A DNA stretch of 64,000 nt from Astragalus membranaceus (taxonomy: Eukaryota > Streptophyta > Magnoliopsida > Fabales > Fabaceae). The position numbers and the translations under genes are program-made. Positions 1 through 11,322 of this stretch are shown here, piece by piece (position 1 is the first letter of the stretch; the number at the start of each line of letters is the position of its first letter). Below the pieces are notes generated by a model. That model saw only the letters and a program-made list of their open reading frames with translations. It was not told where the DNA came from and ran no database searches. Location: positions 148,442,605-148,506,604 of the forward strand of contig CM076846.1 in NCBI GenBank assembly GCA_039519185.1, written 5' to 3'.

Positions 1-309
1 GGGGTCTTGAGACAAGGAATTGCCCTTGACCTAAATTGGTGAATTGAATCTAGAAATTGAATAATTAACTTGAATTGGCTGAGGTTCATGTGATAGGCGA
101 GGTGAGAGGATTCGATCCCTAGTCGTTTTTCTTGCATTATTAATTCACGTTCGTATTCTGTTACCAAATACTCGATTAATCACCTATCTACAATCTACGA
201 ATTTACAAATTTGCTATTGTTGTCAACGCGCAATCCCTGTGGATCGACCGGTTCTTACCGATAAATTGTATTACTTGCGACAATTGGTACACTTGCCAAA
301 TTGTTAACA
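1..309 (+). repeat. Partial LTR, Athila-type copy 1 (3' part only)
   Basis: This matches the last 309 bases of the complete LTRs ending at 5460 and 10616. It ends in TTGTTAACA and is followed 6 bases later by the tRNA-Asp-type primer binding site. The upstream part of the LTR lies outside the window. Confidence 0.92.
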
Positions 310-315
310 AGTTTT

Positions 316-333
316 TGGCGCCGTTGCCGGGGA
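316..333 (+). other. Primer binding site (tRNA-Asp type), copy 1
   Basis: TGGCGCCGTTGCCGGGGA lies just inside the 5' LTR and is complementary to the 3' end of plant tRNA-Asp, the primer usual for Athila-group elements. It fixes the plus strand as the coding strand. Confidence 0.92.
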
Positions 334-517
334 TTGTTGACTTTGTTGTCGACAAGGCAAACGAGTTGATTCTAGATTTTTAGTTTTTGATTGTTTTGTT
401 TTATCTTTAGTTACTTAAATTTGTTGATTCATAGGTGCACATATATTCTTTTTAGTCTTTTGTTAAATTTTTATTTATTATTTTAGTTGTTTAATTCTTA
501 GTATTTAATTTTATGTT

Positions 518-2992
518 TTGTTGATTACTGTTTATTTTATTTCATTTAAAATGTTGAGTCTAATTTCTCTGTCTAGATACTTAGTTATTGTGTTGGACTT
601 GTTGACGGTTTGTTTAAGTGGTGCAGAGAAGTTGTTTACGCGGGGGCAAAATTCGCAAGAATTGTTGTTTGATCCCGTGATTGAGAAAACAGAAAAGGCG
701 GACCGGAAGAAAGCTAAACTAGCAAGGCAACAAGCCAAAGGAGAGTCCAAGGTACACTCAACTGCAACCTCCATTTCTGAAGATGAACCAAGGCAAGAGG
801 AAGTTATGGCCGGAATTCCACTCACAAGACGCATTCTCAATGACTTTGGGAGGAGAAATCAGGGCGTTCAGGCTTACACATTCCGACCAGCATGGGCCGC
901 TACCTTTGACATTAAGTCTTCTGTTCTCACTGCACTAAAATCAGAGCAGTTTGCAGGGTCAGATGCTGAAGACCCCATCCAACACCTCTCCCATTTCCAT
1001 GAGATTTGTGAAACCACCTATCCTGAGGGGGTTGATGAAAACTCCAAGAAAGTGCGCCTGTTTCCATTCACTCTAACAGGCCGGGCAAAAGATTGGCTGA
1101 ACACTATCCCTCCAGGAACTGTCAATGCTTGGAGTGATCTTGAAAACAAGTACCTAGAACGATTCTTCCCTATCTCCAAGTTCATCAAGAAGAGAACTGA
1201 AATCTTCAACTTTTCACAAGGGGATTCCGAGTCATTGTATGATTCATGGGAAAGATTCAAGTTGTCAGTTCTGAAATGTCCTGGGCATGGCATAGAAGAT
1301 TTTCTGCAGATGCAAACCTTCTGTTATGGATTGCACCCTCAAACCCGGATGATGTTAGATGCCTCGGCAGGAGGCTCTTTGGGTACTAAAACTTGGGAGG
1401 AAGCCAAACAGCTAGTGGAGGACATGAGTTCAAATGAGTTCAGCATGCAAAATGACTGTGGAGCTGTAATTACAAAGGGTATGTTGGAGTTGGACACTAA
1501 TGGTGAAATTTTGGCTCAACAAAAGCTAATGTCGCTTCAAATTGAATCTCTCACCCAACAAGTGGCTGCTGCATTGGAAGTGAGGTCTCAAACTCCAGCA
1601 ACTGCTCAAGCAATGCAAGTTCATGACCAAGGAACTTATTTGGACGATGCTCTGACACAGTGCATGCAATTGATCAAGAACACCTTCCAATCTCTAGAGC
1701 AAGCTATGAAGGGTATGGAGAAAAACCATGAAAATGCTATGAAGAACTTAGAGGGTCAAGTTGGGGAGTTGTCAAAGAAACTTACAGAAGCATATAACAA
1801 GCTCTCTTCCGCTAGTACCAGTCACAACATTCAACACGAAATTTGTAATGCTATTTCATTGAGAAGTGGTAGAGAGCTGAACCCTACTGAAGTGCCCACA
1901 CCCAAGCCTAGAGAAGGAAGCGGTGAAACTGAGGAGTTGAGGGAGGAGTTGACAAAGAAAAATGAAGGTGTTGAAAATGAGTTGAGAAAAAAAAATGAGG
2001 GAGCCGTGAAGTCTAACCAAAAAGAAAATTTGTTTAATGAAAATTTGCAGGTAGACGAGAAGCCCAAAGAAATTCCTTCATACATAAGGTTGCCATACCC
2101 TCAAAGGAGCAAGAAGGATCAGAAAGATGAGCAGTTCTCCAAGTTTATGGATATCTTCAAACGCCTTCAAATCAACATACCTTTTGCAGAGGCACTTGAG
2201 CAAATGCCGGTTTATGCCAAGTTCATGAAGGAGTTGTTGACAAAGAAAATGAAGTTCAAGGGAGATGAGACAGTGGCCTTGACAGCCGAGTGTAGTGCAA
2301 TTATTCAAAGAAAACTGCCTCCTAAGTTGAAAGATGCCGGGAGCTTCACCATGCCTTGTGCAATTGGTGGTGTAACCATAGACAAGACTCTTTGTGACTT
2401 AGGGGAAAGCATTAATCTGATGCCGTTGGCTATGTGGGAAAAACTTGGCGGAGGGGAGGTGAAACCGACCAACATGACGTTGCAACTTGTGGATCGGTCT
2501 ATAAGGTATCCTTGGGGGGTTGTCGAAGATGTCTTGGTAAAGGTTGACAAATTCCTCTTCCCAGTGGATTTTGTGGTTCTTGACATGGATGAAGACAATG
2601 ACACCCCGTTGATTTTGGGAAGACCCTTCCTAGCAACTAGTAGAGCTGAAGTTGACATGGCAGATGGAACCTTGACCTTGAGAGTCCAAGATGAAGTTGT
2701 GAATTTTAATGAGCTAAAGTCCATATGCCTAGAGAAGGAAAAAGAAGGGTATTGTGGTAGTGAGGCGCCTGATCCCATTGTTGCAAACATAATTCGCCCC
2801 CACTCATCCCTTGAGAACTCTCTTATGGTATCGAAAGATTCTAAAAAAGTTATGGGTATGTCTGTGGATCCTCTGCTACATTCCTCTCATGCATCATCTA
2901 GCGAGAGGAACGACAACCTGAAAGGAAAGTGTACCCAAGAAGAATTTAAAGAGGCATTGGAGAGGCTGAGTTCTCCACCTGAGCCAGACTGA
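518..2992 (+). CDS. Gag-protease polyprotein of non-autonomous Athila-type element, copy 1 (intact)
   Basis: This is a single 824-codon frame. The true initiator is uncertain: the hydrophobic first ~35 residues look unlike gag, and Met97 (MAGIPLTRR) is another candidate. A retrotransposon gag domain lies around residues 110-300 (GRAKDWLNTIPP, then WERFKLSVLKCPGHG, the usual Athila gag core). A charged, coiled-coil-like stretch follows (about 340-560). A retropepsin-like domain lies near 600-770 with CDLGESINLMP and LILGRPFLATSRAEVD. The related fragment at 14070 has CDLGAS at the active site, so Ala to Glu here may weaken the protease. No CCHC knuckle is seen. The frame ends without RT, RNase H or integrase, so movement would need enzymes supplied in trans. 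Confidence 0.88.
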   Translation: MLITVYFISFKMLSLISLSRYLVIVLDLLTVCLSGAEKLFTRGQNSQELLFDPVIEKTEKADRKKAKLARQQAKGESKVHSTATSISEDEPRQEEVMAGIPLTRRILNDFGRRNQGVQAYTFRPAWAATFDIKSSVLTALKSEQFAGSDAEDPIQHLSHFHEICETTYPEGVDENSKKVRLFPFTLTGRAKDWLNTIPPGTVNAWSDLENKYLERFFPISKFIKKRTEIFNFSQGDSESLYDSWERFKLSVLKCPGHGIEDFLQMQTFCYGLHPQTRMMLDASAGGSLGTKTWEEAKQLVEDMSSNEFSMQNDCGAVITKGMLELDTNGEILAQQKLMSLQIESLTQQVAAALEVRSQTPATAQAMQVHDQGTYLDDALTQCMQLIKNTFQSLEQAMKGMEKNHENAMKNLEGQVGELSKKLTEAYNKLSSASTSHNIQHEICNAISLRSGRELNPTEVPTPKPREGSGETEELREELTKKNEGVENELRKKNEGAVKSNQKENLFNENLQVDEKPKEIPSYIRLPYPQRSKKDQKDEQFSKFMDIFKRLQINIPFAEALEQMPVYAKFMKELLTKKMKFKGDETVALTAECSAIIQRKLPPKLKDAGSFTMPCAIGGVTIDKTLCDLGESINLMPLAMWEKLGGGEVKPTNMTLQLVDRSIRYPWGVVEDVLVKVDKFLFPVDFVVLDMDEDNDTPLILGRPFLATSRAEVDMADGTLTLRVQDEVVNFNELKSICLEKEKEGYCGSEAPDPIVANIIRPHSSLENSLMVSKDSKKVMGMSVDPLLHSSHASSSERNDNLKGKCTQEEFKEALERLSSPPEPD

Positions 2993-4171
2993 GTCATCCT
3001 CTGACAACCGTCAAGCTAGTGACGTTAAAGAAGCGCTTAGTGGGAGGCAACTCACTGCTTCAATGATGATGATGTGTGGCATTTGGCTTCGCATGTTTGC
3101 ATTTTTCCTTTTGACGCTCGCACTTCAAGTTTTATCATCAAGTAATAGCAGGGGTCATGACAAACGTTGCGGAAGTTCCTTATCATCTGTAAGCAGCATC
3201 TCTCAAGTTCCATCTCTATGATCCCAACTGTGAGGTTTGAGCCTAAACACGTTCTTATATATTGTGTGTGTATTCCTTGCTTGCATTAGTCTGCAGAACT
3301 TGACATTGTGCTTAATTATTTTTTGCATTTGATTTTCATACACACTGAGGCAATTCTTTTGGCACCCCTGAGCCTTTCAAGCCAACCTATTAATGTTTAT
3401 CCTCTGCTAGCCCCTCTGAGCCTGTTGTTAAAAATTGTATGTTGTTTCTCTGACAATCATAGCCTAGTTAATTCTTAACTTGGAGTTAGGTAACAAAAGC
3501 TGTGAGAGTGGGGAAAGTCTTAAGTTTGGGGTTGCTCGTGGAATAGCAACCTACTAAGTTTGGGGTGGTATACAAGAGAAGGAACAAGAAAACAAAGAAA
3601 GAAAAAGAAAAAAAAATAAATACATATATATATATGTATATATATACATATCAAAAAAAAGGAGAAAAATAAATAAATAATTTCCTTCTCTTGTTTTGTT
3701 AAATGCTTTGGAAAAATGGGTAAGTATTGCGTGAAATTGACAAAAAGAGAGGTAGGCCTAACTCCAAGTACAACCTACTTATCCAAAATGTATCCACCCT
3801 TACCTAAACCCCGCTATAACCCTTAAAGTCCTCAAAATGTGTGTATGCATTTCATTTGTCTAAGATGATATAGAACTCTGTCAAGCCTATGAAACGATGA
3901 TGCAGGTACTGTGAATTGAGTGAATACCTGAAACACCTCAAGAGTGAAACACTGGTGAGATGAGCGTACAGAGAAAACTTGAGAATGCTGCCTGCTTATG
4001 ATTCGTTATTTCCAATTCTGTTGTCCTGCCACTGCATTAGATTGATGATGATAGTTGATGTGCTGATGTGTTTAAGGTTGATGTATTATATGTAACAGCT
4101 AAATAGAAAAACAGCCACAGTCTGAATTGATTGTTTGCTTGAGGACAAGCAAAAGTTTAAGTTTGGGGTTG
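2993..4171 (+). other. 3' untranslated region with PPT-like tracts, copy 1
   Basis: This stretch between the gag-pro stop and the next LTR is non-coding. It contains GGGAGGCAACTC at about 3041, a phrase common downstream of Athila/Tat gag-pol, an A-rich and (TA)n stretch at 3600-3680, and three TAAGTTTGGGG tracts near 3514, 3554 and 4157. The last one abuts the LTR at 4172 and is the probable polypurine tract for plus-strand priming. Confidence 0.7.
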
Positions 4172-5460
4172 TGTTGACTCTCAATCATATGATGTAAGTC
4201 AGGCATTTTTAGGACCAATTGTGCAGGGTTTTTATTGTATAACAGTCATTATCTGGGATTTAGTTCAGTTTTAGATAATTGTAGTAGGAAGTTCAATTGT
4301 AAGTTATTCCTTCACTTTTGGAGCTAAATGGGACTTGAAGACCTCTTAATTGGTTGTGGCATCTTTCGGCGAACCAGACACTTGCCCGGAAATGCAGCAA
4401 TCTGGAGGAATGTTGCAAGTCAGAACTTTCTGTTGATTTTCGCGTCGCGACCAGGAGGGTTCGCGACGCGATCTGGAGGAATTCTACAAGCCAGAACTTT
4501 CTGTTATTTTTCGCGTCGCGACCAGGAGGGTTCGCGACGCGACCTGGAGCTGTTTTGCGAGGCCAGAAGTTTCTGTCATTTATCGCGACGCGACGGACAC
4601 GGGCCGCGTCGCGATGGTGCGCGAAAATTAGGGTTTTAAAGCAGTTTCAGGAAATTTTTGGAGACACTTCGGTTTTTGGGGGATTGGAGCTACGATTTGG
4701 AGCAGCTGGAGGTGCGAATTTGGAGCCTTCTCACCACTTGGGAACAAGGGATTGAAGGTTCTAAATGTCTTCCTTTATGTTTGTTTTCTGTTCTATGTTG
4801 GTTTCCACCCTTAGGATGATTTGTAACTAATTCTTTAGATTAGGGAGAGATGAATCTCCCAAACCTATCATGTGAACCATTGATTTAGTTAATTCAGTTG
4901 TTATTCGATTTGCTTGTCTAATTACCTATGTTCTTAACGCTTTTCAATTACATATGATAATTGCGATGATCCAGGCTAGTGATTGCATAGGGATATGAAT
5001 TAGTAGCTGGAAATTGGGTATTTAGATCACATGCTAGTAATCACCATAGGAATATGTGATAGCTTATGTGAATTCTTATTAATTCTTAATCTTAATGCGT
5101 TACCCTCTGGCATGACTCACCTAAGGAATTAGGGTAACTCTTAGGGTAATAGGAGTCTTGAGACAAGGAATTGCCCTTGACCTAAATTGGTGAATTGAAT
5201 CTAGAAATTGAATAATTAACTTGAATTGGCTGAGGTTCATGTGATAGGCGAGGTGAGAGGATTCGATCCCTAGTCGTTTTTCTTGCATTATTAATTCACG
5301 TTCGTATTCTGTTACCAAATACTCGATTAATCACCTATCTACAATCTACGAATTTACAAATTTGCTATTGTTGTCAACGCGCAATCCCTGTGGATCGACC
5401 GGTTCTTACCGATAAATTGTATTACTTGCGACAATTGGTACACTTGCCAAATTGTTAACA
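4172..5460 (+). repeat. Athila-type LTR 2 (shared by both copies)
   Basis: The 1289-bp LTR runs from TGTTGAC to GTTAACA. It closes copy 1 and opens copy 2. It is almost identical to the LTR at 9328-10616, including the CpG-rich hairpins, so the duplication is recent. Short open frames inside it overlap the hairpin repeats and are not credible genes. Confidence 0.92.
4440..4614. repeat. Three CpG-rich hairpins in the Athila-type LTR
   Basis: Three inverted repeats pair TCGCGTCGCGA with TCGCGACGCGA across 7-9 base spacers (about 4440-4471, 4511-4542, 4583-4614; the third has the arms swapped). Arms of at least 10 bases are perfect. The same block recurs at about 9596-9770. The surrounding LTR is AT-rich, so the block stands out. 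Confidence 0.9.
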
Positions 5461-5466
5461 AGTTTT

Positions 5467-5484
5467 TGGCGCCGTTGCCGGGGA
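5467..5484 (+). other. Primer binding site (tRNA-Asp type), copy 2
   Basis: This is the same 18-base site as at 316, six bases inside LTR 2. Its presence shows that copy 2 has its own intact 5' end and is not a simple internal duplication. Confidence 0.92.
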
Positions 5485-5668
5485 TTGTTGACTTTGTTGT
5501 CGACAAGGCAAACGAGTTGATTCTAGATTTTTAGTTTTTGATTGTTTTGTTTTATCTTTAGTTACTTAAATTTGTTGATTCATAGGTGCACATATATTCT
5601 TTTTAGTCTTTTGTTAAATTTTTATTTATTATTTTAGTTGTTTAATTCTTAGTATTTAATTTTATGTT

Positions 5669-8144
5669 TTGTTGATTACTGTTTATTTTATTTCATTTAA
5701 AATGTTGAGTCTAATTTCTCTGTCTAGATACTTAGTTATTGTGTTGGACTTGTTGACGGTTTGTTTAAGTGGTGCAGAGAAGTTGTTTACGCGGGGGCAA
5801 AATTCGCAAGAATTGTTGTTTGATCCCGTGATTGAGAAAACAGAAAAGGCGGACCGGAAGAAAGCTAAACTAGCAAGGCAACAAGCCAAAGGAGAGTCCA
5901 AGGTACACTCAACTGCAACCTCCATTTCTGAAGATGAACCAAGGCAAGAGGAAGTTATGGCCGGAATTCCACTCACAAGACGCATTCTCAATGACTTTGG
6001 GAGGAGAAATCAGGGCGTTCAGGCTTACACATTCCGACCAGCATGGGCCGCTACCTTTGACATTAAGTCTTCTGTTCTCACTGCACTAAAATCAGAGCAG
6101 TTTGCAGGGTCAGATGCTGAAGACCCCATCCAACACCTCTCCCATTTCCATGAGATTTGTGAAACCACCTATCCTGAGGGGGTTGATGAAAACTCCAAGA
6201 AAGTGCGCCTGTTTCCATTCACTCTAACAGGCCGGGCAAAAGATTGGCTGAACACTATCCCTCCAGGAACTGTCAATGCTTGGAGTGATCTTGAAAACAA
6301 GTACCTAGAACGATTCTTCCCTATCTCCAAGTTCATCAAGAAGAGAACTGAAATCTTCAACTTTTCACAAGGGGATTCCGAGTCATTGTATGATTCATGG
6401 GAAAGATTCAAGTTGTCAGTTCTGAAATGTCCTGGGCATGGCATAGAAGATTTTCTGCAGATGCAAACCTTCTGTTATGGATTGCACCCTCAAACCCGGA
6501 TGATGTTAGATGCCTCGGCAGGAGGCTCTTTGGGTACTAAAACTTGGGAGGAAGCCAAACAGCTAGTGGAGGACATGAGTTCAAATGAGTTCAGCATGCA
6601 AAATGACTGTGGAGCTGTAATTACAAAGGGTATGTTGGAGTTGGACACTAATGGTGAAATTTTGGCTCAACAAAAGCTAATGTCGCTTCAAATTGAATCT
6701 CTCACCCAACAAGTGGCTGCTGCATTGGAAGTGAGGTCTCAAACTCCAGCAACTGCTCAAGCAATGCAAGTTCATGACCAAGGAACTTATTTGGACGATG
6801 CTCTGACACAGTGCATGCAATTGATCAAGAACACCTTCCAATCTCTAGAGCAAGCTATGAAGGGTATGGAGAAAAACCATGAAAATGCTATGAAGAACTT
6901 AGAGGGTCAAGTTGGGGAGTTGTCAAAGAAACTTACAGAAGCATATAACAAGCTCTCTTCCGCTAGTACCAGTCACAACATTCAACACGAAATTTGTAAT
7001 GCTATTTCATTGAGAAGTGGTAGAGAGCTGAACCCTACTGAAGTGCCCACACCCAAGCCTAGAGAAGGAAGCGGTGAAACTGAGGAGTTGAGGGAGGAGT
7101 TGACAAAGAAAAATGAAGGTGTTGAAAATGAGTTGAGAAAAAAAAAATGAGGGAGCCGTGAAGTCTAACCAAAAAGAAAATTTGTTTAATGAAAATTTGC
7201 AGGTAGACGAGAAGCCCAAAGAAATTCCTTCATACATAAGGTTGCCATACCCTCAAAGGAGCAAGAAGGATCAGAAAGATGAGCAGTTCTCCAAGTTTAT
7301 GGATATCTTCAAACGCCTTCAAATCAACATACCTTTTGCAGAGGCACTTGAGCAAATGCCGGTTTATGCCAAGTTCATGAAGGAGTTGTTGACAAAGAAA
7401 ATGAAGTTCAAGGGAGATGAGACAGTGGCCTTGACAGCCGAGTGTAGTGCAATTATTCAAAGAAAACTGCCTCCTAAGTTGAAAGATGCCGGGAGCTTCA
7501 CCATGCCTTGTGCAATTGGTGGTGTAACCATAGACAAGACTCTTTGTGACTTAGGGGAAAGCATTAATCTGATGCCGTTGGCTATGTGGGAAAAACTTGG
7601 CGGAGGGGAGGTGAAACCGACCAACATGACGTTGCAACTTGTGGATCGGTCTATAAGGTATCCTTGGGGGGTTGTCGAAGATGTCTTGGTAAAGGTTGAC
7701 AAATTCCTCTTCCCAGTGGATTTTGTGGTTCTTGACATGGATGAAGACAATGACACCCCGTTGATTTTGGGAAGACCCTTCCTAGCAACTAGTAGAGCTG
7801 AAGTTGACATGGCAGATGGAACCTTGACCTTGAGAGTCCAAGATGAAGTTGTGAATTTTAATGAGCTAAAGTCCATATGCCTAGAGAAGGAAAAAGAAGG
7901 GTATTGTGGTAGTGAGGCGCCTGATCCCATTGTTGCAAACATAATTCGCCCCCACTCATCCCTTGAGAACTCTCTTATGGTATCGAAAGATTCTAAAAAA
8001 GTTATGGGTATGTCTGTGGATCCTCTGCTACATTCCTCTCATGCATCATCTAGCGAGAGGAACGACAACCTGAAAGGAAAGTGTACCCAAGAAGAATTTA
8101 AAGAGGCATTGGAGAGGCTGAGTTCTCCACCTGAGCCAGACTGA
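5669..8144 (+). pseudogene. Gag-protease polyprotein, copy 2, split by a +1 frameshift
   Basis: This is the same gene as 518-2992. At about 7137-7146 the run of nine A residues in copy 1 is ten here, so the frame stops at 7148-7150 after 493 codons. The remaining 328 codons, holding the protease domain, are open in the next frame from about 7152. Outside this run the coding sequence is essentially identical. The lesion removes protease from the translated product unless ribosomes slip on the A-run. It could be a real mutation or a homopolymer length error in the assembly. Confidence 0.85.
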
Positions 8145-9327
8145 GTCATCCTCTGACAACCGTCAAGCTAGTGACGTTAAAGAAGCGCTTAGTGGGAGGC
8201 AACTCACTGCTTCAATGATGATGATGTGTGGCATTTGGCTTCGCATGTTTGCATTTTTCCTTTTGACGCTCGCACTTCAAGTTTTATCATCAAGTAATAG
8301 CAGGGGTCATGACAAACGTTGCGGAAGTTCCTTATCATCTGTAAGCAGCATCTCTCAAGTTCCATCTCTATGATCCCAACTGTGAGGTTTGAGCCTAAAC
8401 ACGTTCTTATATATTGTGTGTGTATTCCTTGCTTGCATTAGTCTGCAGAACTTGACATTGTGCTTAATTATTTTTTGCATTTGATTTTCATACACACTGA
8501 GGCAATTCTTTTGGCACCCCTGAGCCTTTCAAGCCAACCTATTAATGTTTATCCTCTGCTAGCCCCTCTGAGCCTGTTGTTAAAAATTGTATGTTGTTTC
8601 TCTGACAATCATAGCCTAGTTAATTCTTAACTTGGAGTTAGGTAACAAAAGCTGTGAGAGTGGGGAAAGTCTTAAGTTTGGGGTTGCTCGTGGAATAGCA
8701 ACCTACTAAGTTTGGGGTGGTATACAAGAGAAGGAACAAGAAAACAAAGAAAGAAAAAGAAAAAAAAATAAATACATATATATATATATGTATATATATA
8801 CATATCAAAAAAAAAAGGAGAAAAATAAATAAATAATTTCCTTCTCTTGTTTTGTTAAATGCTTTGGAAAAATGGGTAAGTATTGCGTGAAATTGACAAA
8901 AAGAGAGGTAGGCCTAACTCCAAGTACAACCTACTTATCCAAAATGTATCCACCCTTACCTAAACCCCGCTATAACCCTTAAAGTCCTCAAAATGTGTGT
9001 ATGCATTTCATTTGTCTAAGATGATATAGAACTCTGTCAAGCCTATGAAACGATGATGCAGGTACTGTGAATTGAGTGAATACCTGAAACACCTCAAGAG
9101 TGAAACACTGGTGAGATGAGCGTACAGAGAAAACTTGAGAATGCTGCCTGCTTATGATTCGTTATTTCCAATTCAGTTGTCCTGCCACTGCATTAGATTG
9201 ATGATGATAGTTGATGTGCTGATGTGTTTAAGGTTGATGTATTATATGTAACAGCTAAATAGAAAAACAGCCACAGTCTGAATTGATTGTTTGCTTGAGG
9301 ACAAGCAAAAGTTTAAGTTTGGGGTTG
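8145..9327 (+). other. 3' untranslated region with PPT, copy 2
   Basis: This repeats 2993-4171 with a longer (TA)n run near 8777 and a longer A-run near 8806. It is non-coding. The polypurine-like tract TAAGTTTGGGG ends just before the LTR at 9328. Confidence 0.7.
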
Positions 9328-10616
9328 TGTTGACTCTCAATCATATGATGTAAGTCAGGCATTTTTAGGACCAATTGTGCAGGGTTTTTATTGTATAACA
9401 GTCATTATCTGGGATTTAGTTCAGTTTTAGATAATTGTAGTAGGAAGTTCAATTGTAAGTTATTCCTTCACTTTTGGAGCTAAATGGGACTTGAAGACCT
9501 CTTAATTGGTTGTGGCATCTTTCGGCGAACCAGACACTTGCCCGGAAATGCAGCAATCTGGAGGAATGTTGCAAGTCAGAACTTTCTGTTGATTTTCGCG
9601 TCGCGACCAGGAGGGTTCGCGACGCGATCTGGAGGAATTCTACAAGCCAGAACTTTCTGTTATTTTTCGCGTCGCGACCAGGAGGGTTCGCGACGCGACC
9701 TGGAGCTGTTTTGCGAGGCCAGAAGTTTCTGTCATTTATCGCGACGCGACGGACACGGGCCGCGTCGCGATGGTGCGCGAAAATTAGGGTTTTAAAGCAG
9801 TTTCAGGAAATTTTTGGAGACACTTCGGTTTTTGGGGGATTGGAGCTACGATTTGGAGCAGCTGGAGGTGCGAATTTGGAGCCTTCTCACCACTTGGGAA
9901 CAAGGGATTGAAGGTTCTAAATGTCTTCCTTTATGTTTGTTTTCTGTTCTATGTTGGTTTCCACCCTTAGGATGATTTGTAACTAATTCTTTAGATTAGG
10001 GAGAGATGAATCTCCCAAACCTATCATGTGAACCATTGATTTAGTTAATTCAGTTGTTATTCGATTTGCTTGTCTAATTACCTATGTTCTTAACGCTTTT
10101 CAATTACATATGATAATTGCGATGATCCAGGCTAGTGATTGCATAGGGATATGAATTAGTAGCTGGAAATTGGGTATTTAGATCACATGCTAGTAATCAC
10201 CATAGGAATATGTGATAGCTTATGTGAATTCTTATTAATTCTTAATCTTAATGCGTTACCCTCTGGCATGACTCACCTAAGGAATTAGGGTAACTCTTAG
10301 GGTAATAGGGGTCTTGAGACAAGGAATTGCCCTTGACCTAAATTGGTGAATTGAATCTAGAAATTGAATAATTAACTTGAATTGGCTGAGGTTCATGTGA
10401 TAGGCGAGGTGAGAGGATTCGATCCCTAGTCGTTTTTCTTGCATTATTAATTCACGTTCGTATTCTGTTACCAAATACTCGATTAATCACCTATCTACAA
10501 TCTACGAATTTACAAATTTGCTATTGTTGTCAACGCGCAATCCCTGTGGATCGACCGGTTCTTACCGATAAATTGTATTACTTGCGACAATTGGTACACT
10601 TGCCAAATTGTTAACA
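9328..10616 (+). repeat. Athila-type LTR 3
   Basis: This 1289-bp LTR is collinear with LTR 2. Homology to the internal region stops after the shared AG at 10617-10618, where gag coding sequence of a different Athila-like element begins. Confidence 0.92.
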
Positions 10617-11322
10617 AGGAGGTGCTATTCTGAATCATTCCTATAATGAAGCCTATGAACTGGTGGAAACAATTGTTGCCAACAGTTATCAATGGCCCAC
10701 TGCCAGAGTTAGTACTGCTAAGAAGGTTGCTGGAATTCATGAAGTGTCTGAAATAACTGCTCTGTCTGCACAAGTAGCTTCCCTCACCAATATGCTGAAG
10801 AGTCTATGTACTGCTCCAGCTCCATCTGCTGCCACTGTTGCTGCTGCTTCCGCAGCTGCAGAGAAATCTGATGCACCAAATTGCGTGTATTGCAATGGGG
10901 GGCATTTGTTTGAAGAGTGCCCAGGGAACCCTGTCTCTGTCAATTATATTGGGAACTCAAAGCGTGTCGAGGCACTCAAAGCGTTCATGAATGAAACTAA
11001 AGCCCAGTACCAAAGCCAAGGAGCCGCTATCAAGAATTTAGAAAATCAAATTGGTCAAATTGCAACTGCAATTACAGCTAGGCCAAGTGGTACTTTGCCG
11101 AGCACTACTGAGCAAGCAAATCCACATGGTAATGAGCAAATTAAGGCCATTACACTAAGAAGTGGTAAGGAAACTGCTGCCTTACCTACAGTTGCTGATA
11201 CAGGTGCTGTTCCAGATGCTACCAGCATTGGTACAGAGCCTGTTGTTGTGAAGATGCTACTGTAGATGCTGCCACCCCAGCAGTAATTATACCCCAGAAG
11301 TTGATTCCTGAGAGGCCACATC
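10617..11322 (+). pseudogene. Gag fragment of an older Athila-like element (5' part)
   Basis: From 10618 the frame reads as an Athila gag C-terminus: GGAILNHSYNEAYELVE, then a CCHC zinc knuckle (CVYCNGGHLFEECPGNP, about 10884-10934), then KNLENQIGQIATAI. Near 11245 a small indel shifts the frame: one frame stops at 11263-11265 while the next continues with IIPQKLIPERPH. The fragment lost its N-terminal gag to the tandem element on its left. It is interrupted at 11323 by a solo LTR and continues at 14070. Confidence 0.85.
11318..11322. repeat. Target-site duplication ACATC (left copy)
   Basis: ACATC precedes the solo LTR and recurs at 14070-14074 directly after it. Removing the LTR and one copy restores the gag reading RPHPPFPQR across the junction. 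Confidence 0.93.

Larger units (their letters stand above)
1..10616 (+). mobile_element. Tandem Athila-type Ty3/gypsy elements sharing LTRs (LTR-int-LTR-int-LTR)
   Basis: Three copies of one LTR (the first cut by the window edge) alternate with two copies of one internal region. The repeat period is 5151-5156 bp. The copies differ only by a few substitutions and by length changes in A-runs and a TA-run. PBS, gag-protease and PPT are present in both copies; no reverse transcriptase, RNase H or integrase is encoded, so the unit is non-autonomous. LTR ends are TGTTGAC...GTTAACA. The right flank at 10617 continues as the gag of another Athila-like element, so the array is nested in it. The left flank is outside the window, so the target duplication (AGGAG expected from 10617-10621) cannot be tested. 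Unequal recombination between LTRs of one element is the simplest origin. Confidence 0.9.

Noticed and set aside
2305..2790. Minus-strand 161-codon frame opposite the gag-protease gene (also 7457-7942)
   Set aside because: Antisense shadow of a real coding region.
4328..4755. Two overlapping Arg-rich open frames in the Athila-type LTR (repeated at 9484-9911)
   Set aside because: They are translations of the CpG hairpins inside the LTR; no start context or similarity to proteins.
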